Of a stretch of DNA of 64,000 nucleotides, positions 33,909 to 42,239 are shown one piece after another. The DNA is from Collinsella sp. An2. GTDB lineage: Bacteria > Actinomycetota > Coriobacteriia > Coriobacteriales > Coriobacteriaceae. Numbering within the stretch: the stretch's first letter is position 1; each line of letters begins with the position of its first letter. The position numbers and the translations under genes are program-made. The notes under the pieces are model-generated. The model saw only the letters and a list, made by a program, of their open reading frames with translations. It had not been told where the DNA came from and ran no database searches. The stretch lies in assembly GCF_002160065.1 (NCBI RefSeq), contig NZ_NFJW01000001.1, positions 186,001-250,000 on the forward strand, read 5' to 3'.

Positions 33909-35804
33909 ATGGCACTTTTCACGTTCACGCTCGACATGTACAAGGGGCCGCGAGTCGGCGAGCCGGTGTACATCCGAGTGGGAGACAAGAGCACCTGCGA
34001 GGTCAGGGCCACCATCACCGAGGACGGCATCCCCAAGGAGCTTGACGGCCTCCAGGCGCGCTTCGAGTGCTTCAAGCCGGACGGCCACGTGGTCATCTCG
34101 GAGCCGTTCGACGTGGAGGGGAGCGTCATCGAGTACGCGATGCCGGAGCAGGTGTCTCTGGCAGAGGGCCGCATCTCGCTGGCCTACTTCTCGCTCATCG
34201 ACTCGACGGGGCACATCGACACCACGCAGAGCTTCGAGATCATCGTGGAGCCGGGCGCCTCCGGAGGTGACATCAGCTCGAGCGACTACATCGGCGAGAT
34301 CGACGCGCTGCTCCGCCTCATGGAGAACCAGCGCCGCGAGTACGACGCCGCGGAGGACGCGCGCGCGGAGGCCGAGGACGGCCGCGTGACCGCCGAGCAG
34401 GGCCGCGTCGAGGCCGAAAACGCGCGAGTCGAGGCCGAGAACGCCCGAGCCGAGGCGGACAAGACGTGGAACGCCAACGAGGAGACGCGCAAGGCGAACG
34501 AGGCGGCGCGCGTGGCCGCAGAGCAGGGCCGCGCATCCGCCGAGGCGCAGCGCGTCGAGAACGAGCAGGAACGCCAAAGCGCAGAGAGCGCCCGCGCGTC
34601 GGCGGAGAGCCAGCGCGAGGCATCCGAGACCGCACGCGACACGGCGGAGGGCCAGCGCGCATCTGCCGAGCAGGCGCGCCAGACCGCCGAGACCGCGCGA
34701 GACTCCGCGGAGGACGCCCGAGCGGAGGCGGAGCAGGCCCGCGCGTCGGCAGAGACCGCCCGCGCATCAGCCGAGGGCGAGCGGGCGCAGGCCGAGACCG
34801 AGCGCAAGTCGGCCGAGACCGAGCGCGACACGGCAGAGGACGCCCGCGCCGCGGCGGAGGCACAGCGCGTCGAGAACGAGACCGCCCGCCAGAGCGCAGA
34901 GTCGGCACGCGCGCAGGCCGAGCAGGCGAGGGCAACCGCGGAGCAAGCGCGGGCGGACGCGCAGGATGACCGCGACGCGCGACAGGACCAGAATGACGCG
35001 GACCAAGCGAAGAACAACGCGGAACAGGCAGCTAACAACGCCGCGGCGCTGGGCATGACGTTCGTGATCCTCACCTCCGGCCAGTACGACCCCGAGACGC
35101 TCGAGCCGACCATCGAGGGCGAGAACGGCAAGATGTACCTCGTCCCCGACCCGAAGGGCGGCGAGGATGACGTGTACTCGGAGTGGATATGGGTCGAGAC
35201 CACCAAGAGCTTCGAGCACATGGGCAGTACCACCACGAGCTTCGACCCGATGAGCACCAACGACATCGACGCCGTGACCTCGGACCAGTCACCGACCGGT
35301 GACCGCGTGCTCAACCTGACGGGCCTGAGCTACCTGTGGGCGAAGCTCAAGGGCGCCTTCGCGGCCCTGACGCACACCCACACGAGGGCGCAGATCACGG
35401 ACTTCCCCGCGAGCATGCCCGCATCCGACGTGAGCGCATGGGCCAAGGCGCCGGAGAAGCCGACCTACACGCCGCAGGAGGTGGGGGCGGCCGCGGCCCA
35501 GCACTCGCACGCCGTGGCCGACGTGACCGGCCTCAGCGACACACTGGCAGGCCTACAGAAGCGCTCGACCTACGCGACGGTGGCCATCCAGCCCGCGGAC
35601 TGGCAGGGCACGACCTGCACCAAGCAGGTCTCCGGCGTCACGGCCGACTCCATCGTGCGGTGCGGCGCGGCGCCCGAGAGCGAGATAGCGGCGAGCGAGG
35701 CGCACGTCTACTGCTCGGCTCAGGGCGCTGGGACGCTCACCTTCAGCTGCGTGACGGTCCCCGCAGCGGCGGTGACCATGAACATCGAGGTTTGGGAGGC
35801 ATAG
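33909..35804 (+). CDS. BppU-like baseplate/fibre protein with long heptad stalk
   Basis: 631 residues. The N-terminal BppU-like domain (FTLDMYKGPRVGEPVYIRVG, about 1-115) anchors to the tail tip. About residues 135-380 are an uninterrupted 7-residue repeat of the type AExARxSAE, giving a very long trimeric coiled coil. A collagen-free C-terminal head contains HTHTRAQITDFPASMP (fibre motif) and a beta domain. It directly precedes the DGR target gene and probably carries or adjoins it. Confidence 0.85.
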   Translation: MALFTFTLDMYKGPRVGEPVYIRVGDKSTCEVRATITEDGIPKELDGLQARFECFKPDGHVVISEPFDVEGSVIEYAMPEQVSLAEGRISLAYFSLIDSTGHIDTTQSFEIIVEPGASGGDISSSDYIGEIDALLRLMENQRREYDAAEDARAEAEDGRVTAEQGRVEAENARVEAENARAEADKTWNANEETRKANEAARVAAEQGRASAEAQRVENEQERQSAESARASAESQREASETARDTAEGQRASAEQARQTAETARDSAEDARAEAEQARASAETARASAEGERAQAETERKSAETERDTAEDARAAAEAQRVENETARQSAESARAQAEQARATAEQARADAQDDRDARQDQNDADQAKNNAEQAANNAAALGMTFVILTSGQYDPETLEPTIEGENGKMYLVPDPKGGEDDVYSEWIWVETTKSFEHMGSTTTSFDPMSTNDIDAVTSDQSPTGDRVLNLTGLSYLWAKLKGAFAALTHTHTRAQITDFPASMPASDVSAWAKAPEKPTYTPQEVGAAAAQHSHAVADVTGLSDTLAGLQKRSTYATVAIQPADWQGTTCTKQVSGVTADSIVRCGAAPESEIAASEAHVYCSAQGAGTLTFSCVTVPAAAVTMNIEVWEA

Positions 35805-35806
35805 GA

Positions 35807-37489
35807 ATGATCTTCAACAGCATCGGAGGCGGGGGAGGAACCCCGAAGCTCAACTTCGACACGCCGTACGGCACGGCGCCCGAGACAATCGAAGCGACGT
35901 TCGAGAAGCCGGCAGACCCGAGCCAGCAGGGCTTCGTCTTCGGCGGATGGTACGTGGACGCGACGCTCCAGACGCCCTACGTGTGGGGCTCGGAGGCGCG
36001 GAACGCGACGCTCCACGCAAAGTGGGCCATCGAGCAGCCCACGGTGGCGCCCGCCACGCCCGGCACCTACGACGGCACTGCCAAGAGCCTCGGCACGGTG
36101 ACGGCCAAGGGAGCGGGCCAGGCGGTCGAGTACCAGCTCGACGGCGGGGGCTGGACATCGACGGCGCCCACGGCCACGAACGCCGGAACCTACACGGTGG
36201 GCTGGCGCGTCACGGCCGAGCACTGCGACGCGCTCACGGGCAGCTTCTCGGTGACCATCGAGGCCGCCGAGATCCAGGCATCCGTGAGCGGCACGGAGAC
36301 CACCTACACCGGCTCCGCGGTGAAGGCCAACGCCGTCACGGTCACGGCGCCGGCATCCGGCTACGAGCTGCGCTACGGCACCTCCGCGGGGACGTACGAC
36401 CTCACCGAGCCGCCGAGCTTCACGAACGCGGGCTCGCACACGGTCTACTACCGCATCACGGCCCCGAACTACGAGACCAAGACGGGCGCGTACACGGTGG
36501 CCATCGCCAAGGCGTCGTGCGGCCTCTCCATCCAGCCCTCGAGCATGACGGTCAAGGAGGGCGAGGGCAACGGTACCATCACGGTGACGCGCACCGGAAA
36601 CGGCGCCATCACCGCATCCGCAAACCCGGCGAACCTCTGCACGCTCTCCGTGAGCGGGAACACAGTGACGGTTGCCTACGCGGACGCCGGAACCGCGACG
36701 GTCACGGTGCAGGTCGCGGAGACGGCCAACTACCTCGGCGGCTCCGCCACGTGCACGGTCGAGCTGGAGTCCGCGCTCGAGATCGTCACGTGGGCCAGCG
36801 GAACGGACGAGCAGATTGCCGCCATGGTCGCTGCCGCGGACGCGGGCCAGATCAACCTCAGCGACTACTGGCACGCGGGGGACACCCGCACGGTGCGCCT
36901 GTCTGCGATGCAGCGCGGGGCAGTCGGCGAGACCCACGCGGCGCAGAACGTGCAGTTCGTGCTCAACGACGCCGGGCACTTCACGCTCGCGAACGGGAAG
37001 AAGTGCAACTTCGTGGTGCACCAGAAGGACTGCCTCAGCGAGTACGGCTACATGAACAGCTCGAACACGAACAACGGCGGATGGAACAGCTGCGCGCGAC
37101 GCACGTGGTGCAACGAGACGTACCGCAACGCCATCCCGGCATCGCTGCGCGGCATCTTCAAGCAGTTCAAGACGAGGGCGGCCAATGGGTCGGGCTCGTC
37201 AGCCGTCGAGAGCACCGACTACTTCGCGCTGCCCTCCGAGAAGGAGGTCTTCGGCTCCATCACATACTCCAACTCCTCGGCGGAGAGCCAGAACACGCAG
37301 TTCCAGTACTACAAGACGGCATCAAACCGCATCAAGAAACTCGGCATCAACGGCAGCGCCTGCTGGTGGTGGGAGCGCTCGCCTTACAGCGGCGACTCCG
37401 GCTACTTCTGCCGTGTGAACAGCGGCGGCACTGCCGGCGCCAGCAGTGCCAGCTACGCGACCGGTCTGGCGCCCTTCGGCTGCATCTAA
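35807..37489 (+). CDS. DGR target protein: tail receptor-binding protein with variable C-type lectin-like end
   Basis: 560 residues. About 15-75 is an InlB/Flg_new-type repeat (GGWYVDATLQTPYVWGSEAR). About 80-310 hold YDG/MBG-type and other Ig-like beta domains. About 320-560 is a DUF6273/C-type-lectin-like domain (NFVVHQKDCLSEYGYMNSSN, YFALPSEKEVFG). The last 44 residues (516-559), WWWERSPYSGDSGYF to LAPFGC, are the variable repeat. ATG 35807 follows GGAGGC. Expected at the tail tip, where variation would change host binding. Confidence 0.93.
   Translation: MIFNSIGGGGGTPKLNFDTPYGTAPETIEATFEKPADPSQQGFVFGGWYVDATLQTPYVWGSEARNATLHAKWAIEQPTVAPATPGTYDGTAKSLGTVTAKGAGQAVEYQLDGGGWTSTAPTATNAGTYTVGWRVTAEHCDALTGSFSVTIEAAEIQASVSGTETTYTGSAVKANAVTVTAPASGYELRYGTSAGTYDLTEPPSFTNAGSHTVYYRITAPNYETKTGAYTVAIAKASCGLSIQPSSMTVKEGEGNGTITVTRTGNGAITASANPANLCTLSVSGNTVTVAYADAGTATVTVQVAETANYLGGSATCTVELESALEIVTWASGTDEQIAAMVAAADAGQINLSDYWHAGDTRTVRLSAMQRGAVGETHAAQNVQFVLNDAGHFTLANGKKCNFVVHQKDCLSEYGYMNSSNTNNGGWNSCARRTWCNETYRNAIPASLRGIFKQFKTRAANGSGSSAVESTDYFALPSEKEVFGSITYSNSSAESQNTQFQYYKTASNRIKKLGINGSACWWWERSPYSGDSGYFCRVNSGGTAGASSASYATGLAPFGCI
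37352..37484 (+). repeat. DGR variable repeat (VR)
   Basis: 133 bases aligned without gaps to the template repeat at 38023-38155 (offset 671). There are 20 differences and every one is at a template adenine (A to G, T or C); no other template base differs. The 3' constant part GGTCTGGCGCCCTTCGG serves as the initiation-of-mutagenic-homing region. It ends five bases before the stop of the target gene. Confidence 0.95.
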
Positions 37490-37504
37490 AAATCGTGTAA
37501 TCCG

Positions 37505-37519
37505 CCGACGTTACGTCGG
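37505..37519 (+). promoter_or_regulatory. Hairpin/cruciform just after VR
   Basis: CCGACG TTA CGTCGG: a six-base GC-rich stem with a three-base loop, 20 bases past the end of VR. Known DGRs carry a short hairpin or cruciform at this place that promotes homing. A run of nine G (37521-37529) follows. Confidence 0.65.
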
Positions 37520-37583
37520 AGGGGGGGGGTGGCCGAGTTTTAATTAGCGGGAGAGCCGCGACGAGGACATGAAGGGAGGAGCG

Positions 37584-38024
37584 GTGTCGGTAAACGTCGA
37601 GGACAGGGATGAGTCGAAGGTCGAGTACCTTGAGGTAGCGCGCCAGATCAGCAAGCGCACGGCGCAGATGGTATCGAACGGGCCGCGCAAGTACCTAACG
37701 ACCTACGGTGACCACCTGATGAGATGCAGCCTGAACATGTTCACCCACGTGGACATAGCCAACTCCATCTACGTGACGTGCCAGGTTGACTACGAGGCGC
37801 GCCGGAAGCACCTGCTGGAGGCGCGCGGGATGTGCTTCAGCATCGAATCGACGGCGAAGTTGTACACCGACCTGATAACGGCAGCGGGCACTGTCGGCAG
37901 GGATAAGGCCTACGGGCGCCTTGCCGACATCGCCCGGCTGTGCCACAAGGAGCGCGGACTCATCAAGGGCGTGCTGGACTCGGACAAGAAACGGTACAAT
38001 GCGAACAAGGCCACAGCCCGATAA
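37584..38024 (+). CDS. avd: DGR accessory protein Avd
   Basis: 146 residues, four-helix-bundle type, very basic: VEYLEVARQISKRTAQMVS, LMRCSLNMFTHVDIANSIYV, EARRKHLLEARGMCFSIEST and ARLCHKERGLIKGVLDSDKK. Avd binds the reverse transcriptase and template RNA. GTG 37584 has AAGGGAGGA just before it and is preferred over ATG 37569. The stop lies in the first bases of the template repeat. Confidence 0.88.
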   Translation: MSVNVEDRDESKVEYLEVARQISKRTAQMVSNGPRKYLTTYGDHLMRCSLNMFTHVDIANSIYVTCQVDYEARRKHLLEARGMCFSIESTAKLYTDLITAAGTVGRDKAYGRLADIARLCHKERGLIKGVLDSDKKRYNANKATAR

Positions 38025-38155
38025 CAGCGCCTACTGGTGGTGGGAGCGCTCGCCTAACAGCGGCAACTCCAACAACTTCTGCAATGTGAACAGCGACGGC
38101 ACTGCCAACGCCAACAATGCCAGCAACACGAACGGTCTGGCGCCCTTCGGAAGCA
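38023..38155 (+). repeat. DGR template repeat (TR)
   Basis: The invariant donor copy. In the target frame it contains 12 AAY codons, the classic choice because mutating the two adenines gives many residues but never a stop. In VR 11 of these 12 are changed (to Gly, Tyr, Asp, Arg, Ser, Thr). It lies between avd and the reverse transcriptase, same strand, and its frame stays open into the reverse transcriptase. Confidence 0.95.
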
Positions 38156-38214
38156 CCTCGGCAACCAGGGACGGTAGCGAAAGCGAAGTCAAAGGTAGCA
38201 TCCGATATACCGAG

Positions 38215-39351
38215 ATGCAGGGGGCTGTGACCTTGGCCGGAGACGGCCTAAATAGGCGCCGCCACGCCGGGGAGGCTGGGACTCACCTGCTGCAAAAGGG
38301 CGGCATCGTCCGCTTCGATGAGGTGTTCACCTTCGAGCACCTCTACGAAGCGGGCACCGCGTGCTGCAACGGCGTGCGCTGGAAGGCATCGACGCAGATC
38401 TTCGAGGCCCGCCTCCCGTCGTGGGCCACCACGGTGCAGGACCAGCTCATGGACGGCACATGGCGCTCTCCCGGCTTCAACAAGTTCACCATCATGGAGC
38501 GCGGCAAGGTCCGCGACATCCAAGCCGTGCACATCGCCGAGCGCATGGTGCAGAAGTGCCTCGTGCGCTACTGCCTGCGACCGCTCGTCCTGCCGAGGCT
38601 CATATACGACACGCACGCCACGGTGCCCGGGCACGGCACGGAGCAGGCCCTCGCCCGCCTGAAGGAGCACCTGCGCTGGCACTACGCCAGATACGGGCAG
38701 GAGGGCTACGTGGTCACGATGGACTACCACAACTACTTCGGAAGCATCCTTCACGCCAAGCTCATCGAGATGTACGGGCGCCTGCCAATGGACGATAGGC
38801 TTCTGGGCCTCACCGCCTACCTCATCGACTGCTTCGACGGTGACCGCGGGCTGGGCCTCGGCTCCGAGGTTAGCCAGGTGTCGGCCGTCTTCTACGTGTC
38901 ACCGGTGGATCACGTGGCCAAGGACCGGCTGGGCGTGCACTGCTACGGGCGGTACATGGATGACTCGTACGCCATCCTCCCGACCAAGGCGCAGGCGGAC
39001 GAGCTGATGCGCGCCGTCAGGGCGAAGTCAGAGGAGCTGGGCCTGACCTTCAACGAGAAGGTCACCAAGGTGCGGCCGCTCAGGCACGGCTTCCGCTACC
39101 TCAAGAAGCGCGTGAGCCTCACGGAGACGGGCAAGATCGTGATGCGCCCGCAGCGCGACAACATCGTGCGCGAGCGCCGCAGGCTCAGGCACAACGTGCA
39201 GTCCGTGCTCGCCGGTGACATGAGGCCCGAGACCGAGCTGCAATCGTGGGAGTCGTGGAAGAGCCATTGCCTCACGCTCGACGCCCACAGGACGGTGACG
39301 GAGATGGAGGCGTACCGCCAGAGGCTCCTCGAGGACGCCGTGCTGGCCTAA
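38215..39351 (+). CDS. DGR reverse transcriptase
   Basis: 378 residues from ATG 38215. Palm motifs: VVTMDYHNYFGSIL (first catalytic Asp), GLGLGSEVSQVSAVFYVSPV with the SQ motif typical of DGR and group II-like RTs, YGRYMDDSYAIL (YMDD), LGLTFNEKVTKV and FRYLKKRVSLT. All catalytic residues are present. The start is uncertain: no strong ribosome site precedes it, and the frame is open upstream through TR. Confidence 0.94.
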   Translation: MQGAVTLAGDGLNRRRHAGEAGTHLLQKGGIVRFDEVFTFEHLYEAGTACCNGVRWKASTQIFEARLPSWATTVQDQLMDGTWRSPGFNKFTIMERGKVRDIQAVHIAERMVQKCLVRYCLRPLVLPRLIYDTHATVPGHGTEQALARLKEHLRWHYARYGQEGYVVTMDYHNYFGSILHAKLIEMYGRLPMDDRLLGLTAYLIDCFDGDRGLGLGSEVSQVSAVFYVSPVDHVAKDRLGVHCYGRYMDDSYAILPTKAQADELMRAVRAKSEELGLTFNEKVTKVRPLRHGFRYLKKRVSLTETGKIVMRPQRDNIVRERRRLRHNVQSVLAGDMRPETELQSWESWKSHCLTLDAHRTVTEMEAYRQRLLEDAVLA

Positions 39352-39361
39352 TCTCACGCCC
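39351..39361 (+). promoter_or_regulatory. ATCTCACGCCC motif, copy 3 of 3
   Basis: Identical to 19072-19082 and 23745-23755. It starts on the last base of the RT stop codon, followed by a hairpin CTTCGCT/AGCGAAG and the next gene's ribosome site. This could start a separate transcript for the fibre and lysis genes. Confidence 0.5.
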
Positions 39362-39403
39362 AGCTTACCCTTCGCTCAGACGTTCCCAAGCGAAGGGAGA
39401 GAA

Positions 39404-40303
39404 ATGCTACTCAACGGAATCAGGCTGACCGGCTACAGCTCCACCGAGGACGCCGCCCAGTTCGAGCTGGCGGAGACCACGGTGAAGGAGGTCGCTGCGC
39501 TCGACGGCCAGCTGCTCGCGGTGACCGATGACGATGGCACGGAGGTGGAGGCCTTCGTGGGCTACTCCGTGGACTACATCAAGCGCGAGGGCGAGATCAT
39601 CCGCATGCGCGCGGTGAAGACCATGGATGACACCACGGCCGCGGCCATCGAGCAGCTCACGCAGAAGGTGGACGCCGCGAGCGCCAAGGCCGAGCAGTCC
39701 GCCACGGCCGCCACCGAGGCGAAGACCCAGGCGGATGACGCCAAGGCGAAGGCCGACGAGGCGAAGTCTCAGGCCGAGGAGGCCAAGAAGGCCGCCGAGC
39801 AGTACTCCACCAAGGCAGACGGCGCCGCAGCATCAGCTACGGAGGCCAAGGAGCAGGCGGCCGAGGCCAAGAGCATCGCTGAGCAGGCCGGCACCTCGCC
39901 GAGCGTGCGCGCCGCATCCGCCATGTACGTCAACGCGACGGTCCTCACCAACCAGCAGGTCGCGGACGTTCGCGAGCTCATCGAGGACTTCGTGCCCGGC
40001 ACCGCATACGGCAAGGGCCTCACTCGTCGCTGGGACGAGAAGTACTACCGCATGGCCAAGGACATCGACGCGCAGACCTCCACGACATACCAGCCCGGCC
40101 CCGGGATGGAGTCGCTCTACACGCTCATCGACCTCGCTCCTGACGGAATCCGCATCTGGCACCAGCCGACCTGCGCGGAGGACAGCTTCACCCTCGGCGA
40201 GAAGGCGCACTACCCGGACGCCGAAGGCCCCATCTACGTGAGCAAGCGAGTGGGCAACACATCCGTGCCCGGGGCTGACGAGTGGTGGGTGCTCGAGTCT
40301 TGA
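39404..40303 (+). CDS. Minor tail protein with coiled coil and possible carbohydrate-binding end
   Basis: 299 residues. A small N-terminal domain (about 1-75), an Ala/Lys/Glu coiled coil (about 80-165), then a helical segment (NATVLTNQQVADVRELIEDF) and a C-terminal beta domain ending RVGNTSVPGADEWWVLES, reminiscent of small carbohydrate-binding modules. Follows GAAGGGAGAG. Confidence 0.7.
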   Translation: MLLNGIRLTGYSSTEDAAQFELAETTVKEVAALDGQLLAVTDDDGTEVEAFVGYSVDYIKREGEIIRMRAVKTMDDTTAAAIEQLTQKVDAASAKAEQSATAATEAKTQADDAKAKADEAKSQAEEAKKAAEQYSTKADGAAASATEAKEQAAEAKSIAEQAGTSPSVRAASAMYVNATVLTNQQVADVRELIEDFVPGTAYGKGLTRRWDEKYYRMAKDIDAQTSTTYQPGPGMESLYTLIDLAPDGIRIWHQPTCAEDSFTLGEKAHYPDAEGPIYVSKRVGNTSVPGADEWWVLES

Positions 40304-40656
40304 TCGAGCAGATTCTGGGCTACGTAGTGGCGCCGGTGATGACGCTCGTGATTGGCGCCCTCGCCGGCTCCCTAAAGGCCTCGCTGAAGCGCGAGCGCGA
40401 CAGGGATGCCGCGAAGGAGGCCGAGCACAAGGCCCTGTGCATGGGCATGCGCGAGATGATGCGCCGAGAGCTCTACGAGATGCACCGGCGCTACGTGGTC
40501 GAGGGCGAGCCTATGCCCTACGAGGAGAAGGAGCGTGAGGACGAGGTTTACCGCGTCTATCACTCGCTCGGGGGCAACGGGACCGGAACCCACGTGCATC
40601 AGGAATTGCAGGCCGCCTACGTGGGCGGCCAGAAGGGAGAAGGAAATGGACGGTAG
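40300..40656 (+). CDS. Small membrane-anchored phage protein
   Basis: 118 residues. One transmembrane helix (about 4-25, ILGYVVAPVMTLVIGALAG) is followed by a charged helical domain. TTG 40300 overlaps the previous stop; GTG 40282 is an alternative. Probably part of the lysis module, such as an XhlA-like partner. Confidence 0.6.
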   Translation: MIEQILGYVVAPVMTLVIGALAGSLKASLKRERDRDAAKEAEHKALCMGMREMMRRELYEMHRRYVVEGEPMPYEEKEREDEVYRVYHSLGGNGTGTHVHQELQAAYVGGQKGEGNGR

Positions 40657-40891
40657 CAAGGTCATCTACTGGCTCGTGGCGGCGCTCGTGCGCGCGCTCA
40701 AGACCGCATGCCAGACGGCCGTGGCCCTCATCGGAACGGAGATGGTGGCCATCACATCGCTCGACTGGACGCAGATCGCGGCAGTCTCGGCCACGGCCTT
40801 CGTGCTCTCGGTGCTCACCAGCATCGCCGGAGTGCCCGAGGTGCAGGAGGGCGAGAGCCTGCCCAAGCTCGCGAAGGGGGCGAAGGAATGA
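40646..40891 (+). CDS. Holin, r1t-like
   Basis: 81 residues, two hydrophobic helices (VIYWLVAALVRALKTACQ and IAAVSATAFVLSVLTSIA), charged C-terminus, directly before the endolysin with an ATGA overlap. ATG 40646 follows GGAGAAGGAA. Confidence 0.8.
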   Translation: MDGSKVIYWLVAALVRALKTACQTAVALIGTEMVAITSLDWTQIAAVSATAFVLSVLTSIAGVPEVQEGESLPKLAKGAKE

Positions 40892-41949
40892 ACTTCGAGA
40901 CCTGCGAGGCCGATGTCAACCTCATCCTGAGCAAGCACTTCACCGAGGGGCGCGGCGGGCATCAGGTCGATAAGATCGTGGTGCACTACAACGCGGGCAA
41001 CCTGACGTGCGAGGGCTGCTTCAGCGTGTGGCAGAACCGCGAGGCATCCGCACACTATCAGGTGGAGAGCAACGGCCGCGTCGGCCAGCTCGTCTGGGAC
41101 CGCGACACCGCGTGGCACTGCGGAGTCTTCAGCCAGAACCAGCGCAGCATCGGCATCGAGCACGCCAACCTGAGCGACGGCACCATCACGGAGACGTGCC
41201 TCGACACCGGAGCGCACCTCGTGGCCGCGCTATGCAAGATGTACGGCCTCGGCCGCCCGGAGTGGCTCGTCAACGTCTACCCGCACAAGCACTTCTCGCC
41301 AACATCGTGCCCGGGCCAGATCTACGGCAGCCAGAAGGACGCCTACATCCAGCGCGCCCAGCACTGGTACGACGTGATGACCGGCGCCATCCAGCCCGAG
41401 CCGGAGGAGCCCGCGACGCCCCTGCCGGACGCGCTCAAGGGCTTCCAAGACCTCGACCCGAACGCATGGTACGTCTCGGCCATCGAGGAGTGCGTGCTCC
41501 AGGGCTACATGTCCGGCTACGACTCCGCGCACTTCGGCCCCACGGACCACATCACCCGCGGGCAGGCCGTGTGCGCCATCTCCAACGCTGCGCGCGCGGA
41601 CCTCACCGAGATCCTCGAGCCGTTCAAGGACGTGGCGCCATCGCCCTACTACTACACCGCGGTGTGCTGGGCGGTGCAGGAGGGCATCGTCTCCGAGCAG
41701 GAGAACTTCCGCCCGGACGATGCCGCCACGAGGGCCGAGATGTGCGTCATGCTCTGCAACTGGCAGCACGGCGAGAGCGTCGGCCAGCCCACGGGCTACC
41801 CCGACTGGCCCGAGGTGCCCGAGTGGGCGCAGGAGGCAGTGGCATGGGCCGTCGAGCAGGGCGTCATCTCCGGTTCCGGAGGGAAGCTCAACCCCAACCA
41901 GCCGTGCACGCGCGCCGAGGCGGCCGCGATGCTCGCCAACCTCCTCTAG
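40888..41949 (+). CDS. Endolysin: N-acetylmuramoyl-L-alanine amidase with three SLH domains
   Basis: 353 residues. The amidase_2 domain (about 1-165) has the zinc ligands in KIVVHYNAGN, SIGIEHANLSDG and CPGQIYGS. After a Pro/Glu linker come three SLH repeats (about 185-353: DLDPNAWYVSAIEECVLQGY; ITRGQAVCAISN; EWAQEAVAWAVEQGVISG). SLH domains bind pyruvylated wall polymers, so the lysin is matched to a host with SLH-anchored surface proteins, as seen at 56942. Confidence 0.93.
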   Translation: MNFETCEADVNLILSKHFTEGRGGHQVDKIVVHYNAGNLTCEGCFSVWQNREASAHYQVESNGRVGQLVWDRDTAWHCGVFSQNQRSIGIEHANLSDGTITETCLDTGAHLVAALCKMYGLGRPEWLVNVYPHKHFSPTSCPGQIYGSQKDAYIQRAQHWYDVMTGAIQPEPEEPATPLPDALKGFQDLDPNAWYVSAIEECVLQGYMSGYDSAHFGPTDHITRGQAVCAISNAARADLTEILEPFKDVAPSPYYYTAVCWAVQEGIVSEQENFRPDDAATRAEMCVMLCNWQHGESVGQPTGYPDWPEVPEWAQEAVAWAVEQGVISGSGGKLNPNQPCTRAEAAAMLANLL

Positions 41950-41992
41950 CCATCACGGCGGGCCTTAGCAAGCTGTCACCCGCCTGAATGGA

Positions 41993-42018
41993 ACGGCCCC
42001 TTGCGAGGGGCCGTTTTT
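41993..42018 (+). terminator. Terminator after the lysis genes
   Basis: ACGGCCCC and GGGGCCGT, loop TTGCGA, then TTTTT. End of the late transcript. Confidence 0.9.
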
Positions 42019-42176
42019 CTACACTAATATATATGGCGCTGGAACCAATGCCGGATGGGTGCGCTGGGGCTGCCGCGCTCATGCGGCCTTCAGGGAGATG
42101 ACTATGCAGAATCCCCCTGAAATCGTAATCACGGTGGGTTCGGGTAATCTCTTGCCCGGTGCACCATTGCTCAACC
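42019..42176. other. Right end of prophage, no gene seen
   Basis: After the terminator about 160 bases lead to the attachment core without a credible gene. GCACCA at 42161-42166 lies ten bases before the core, mirroring the spacing from the tRNA CCA to attL, so this is probably the phage arm of attR. Confidence 0.55.
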
Positions 42177-42186
42177 GTGCGAACCC
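42177..42186. other. Right prophage attachment core (attR), 10-bp repeat
   Basis: GTGCGAACCC, identical to 6660-6669. The host DNA following it supplies the right arm of a second terminator hairpin, presumably the original terminator of tRNA-Glu. Confidence 0.7.
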
Positions 42187-42216
42187 GCGAGACGTTTACT
42201 CTTGCGGGTTCGTTTT
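42179..42216 (+). terminator. Original tRNA-Glu terminator, now stranded at attR
   Basis: CGAACCCGC pairs with GCGGGTTCG around a loop containing a further GAG/CTC pairing, followed by TTTTG. With the prophage removed it would sit directly behind tRNA-Glu. Confidence 0.65.
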
Positions 42217-42239
42217 GCTTTGCATCGAAGGCGAGCGTT

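Noticed and set aside
31611-34577. 988-residue open frame antisense to Dit, tail-tip and BppU-like genes
   Set aside because: Spans three real genes on the other strand; composition typical of antisense GC-rich frames.
34318-34935. Pro/Arg repeat protein antisense to the fibre stalk
   Set aside because: Mirror translation of the heptad repeats of the real fibre gene.
37921-38214. Longer start for the reverse transcriptase covering TR
   Set aside because: The first 34 codons are avd read in another frame and no ribosome site is seen; kept as a finding on the open frame, not as the annotated start.
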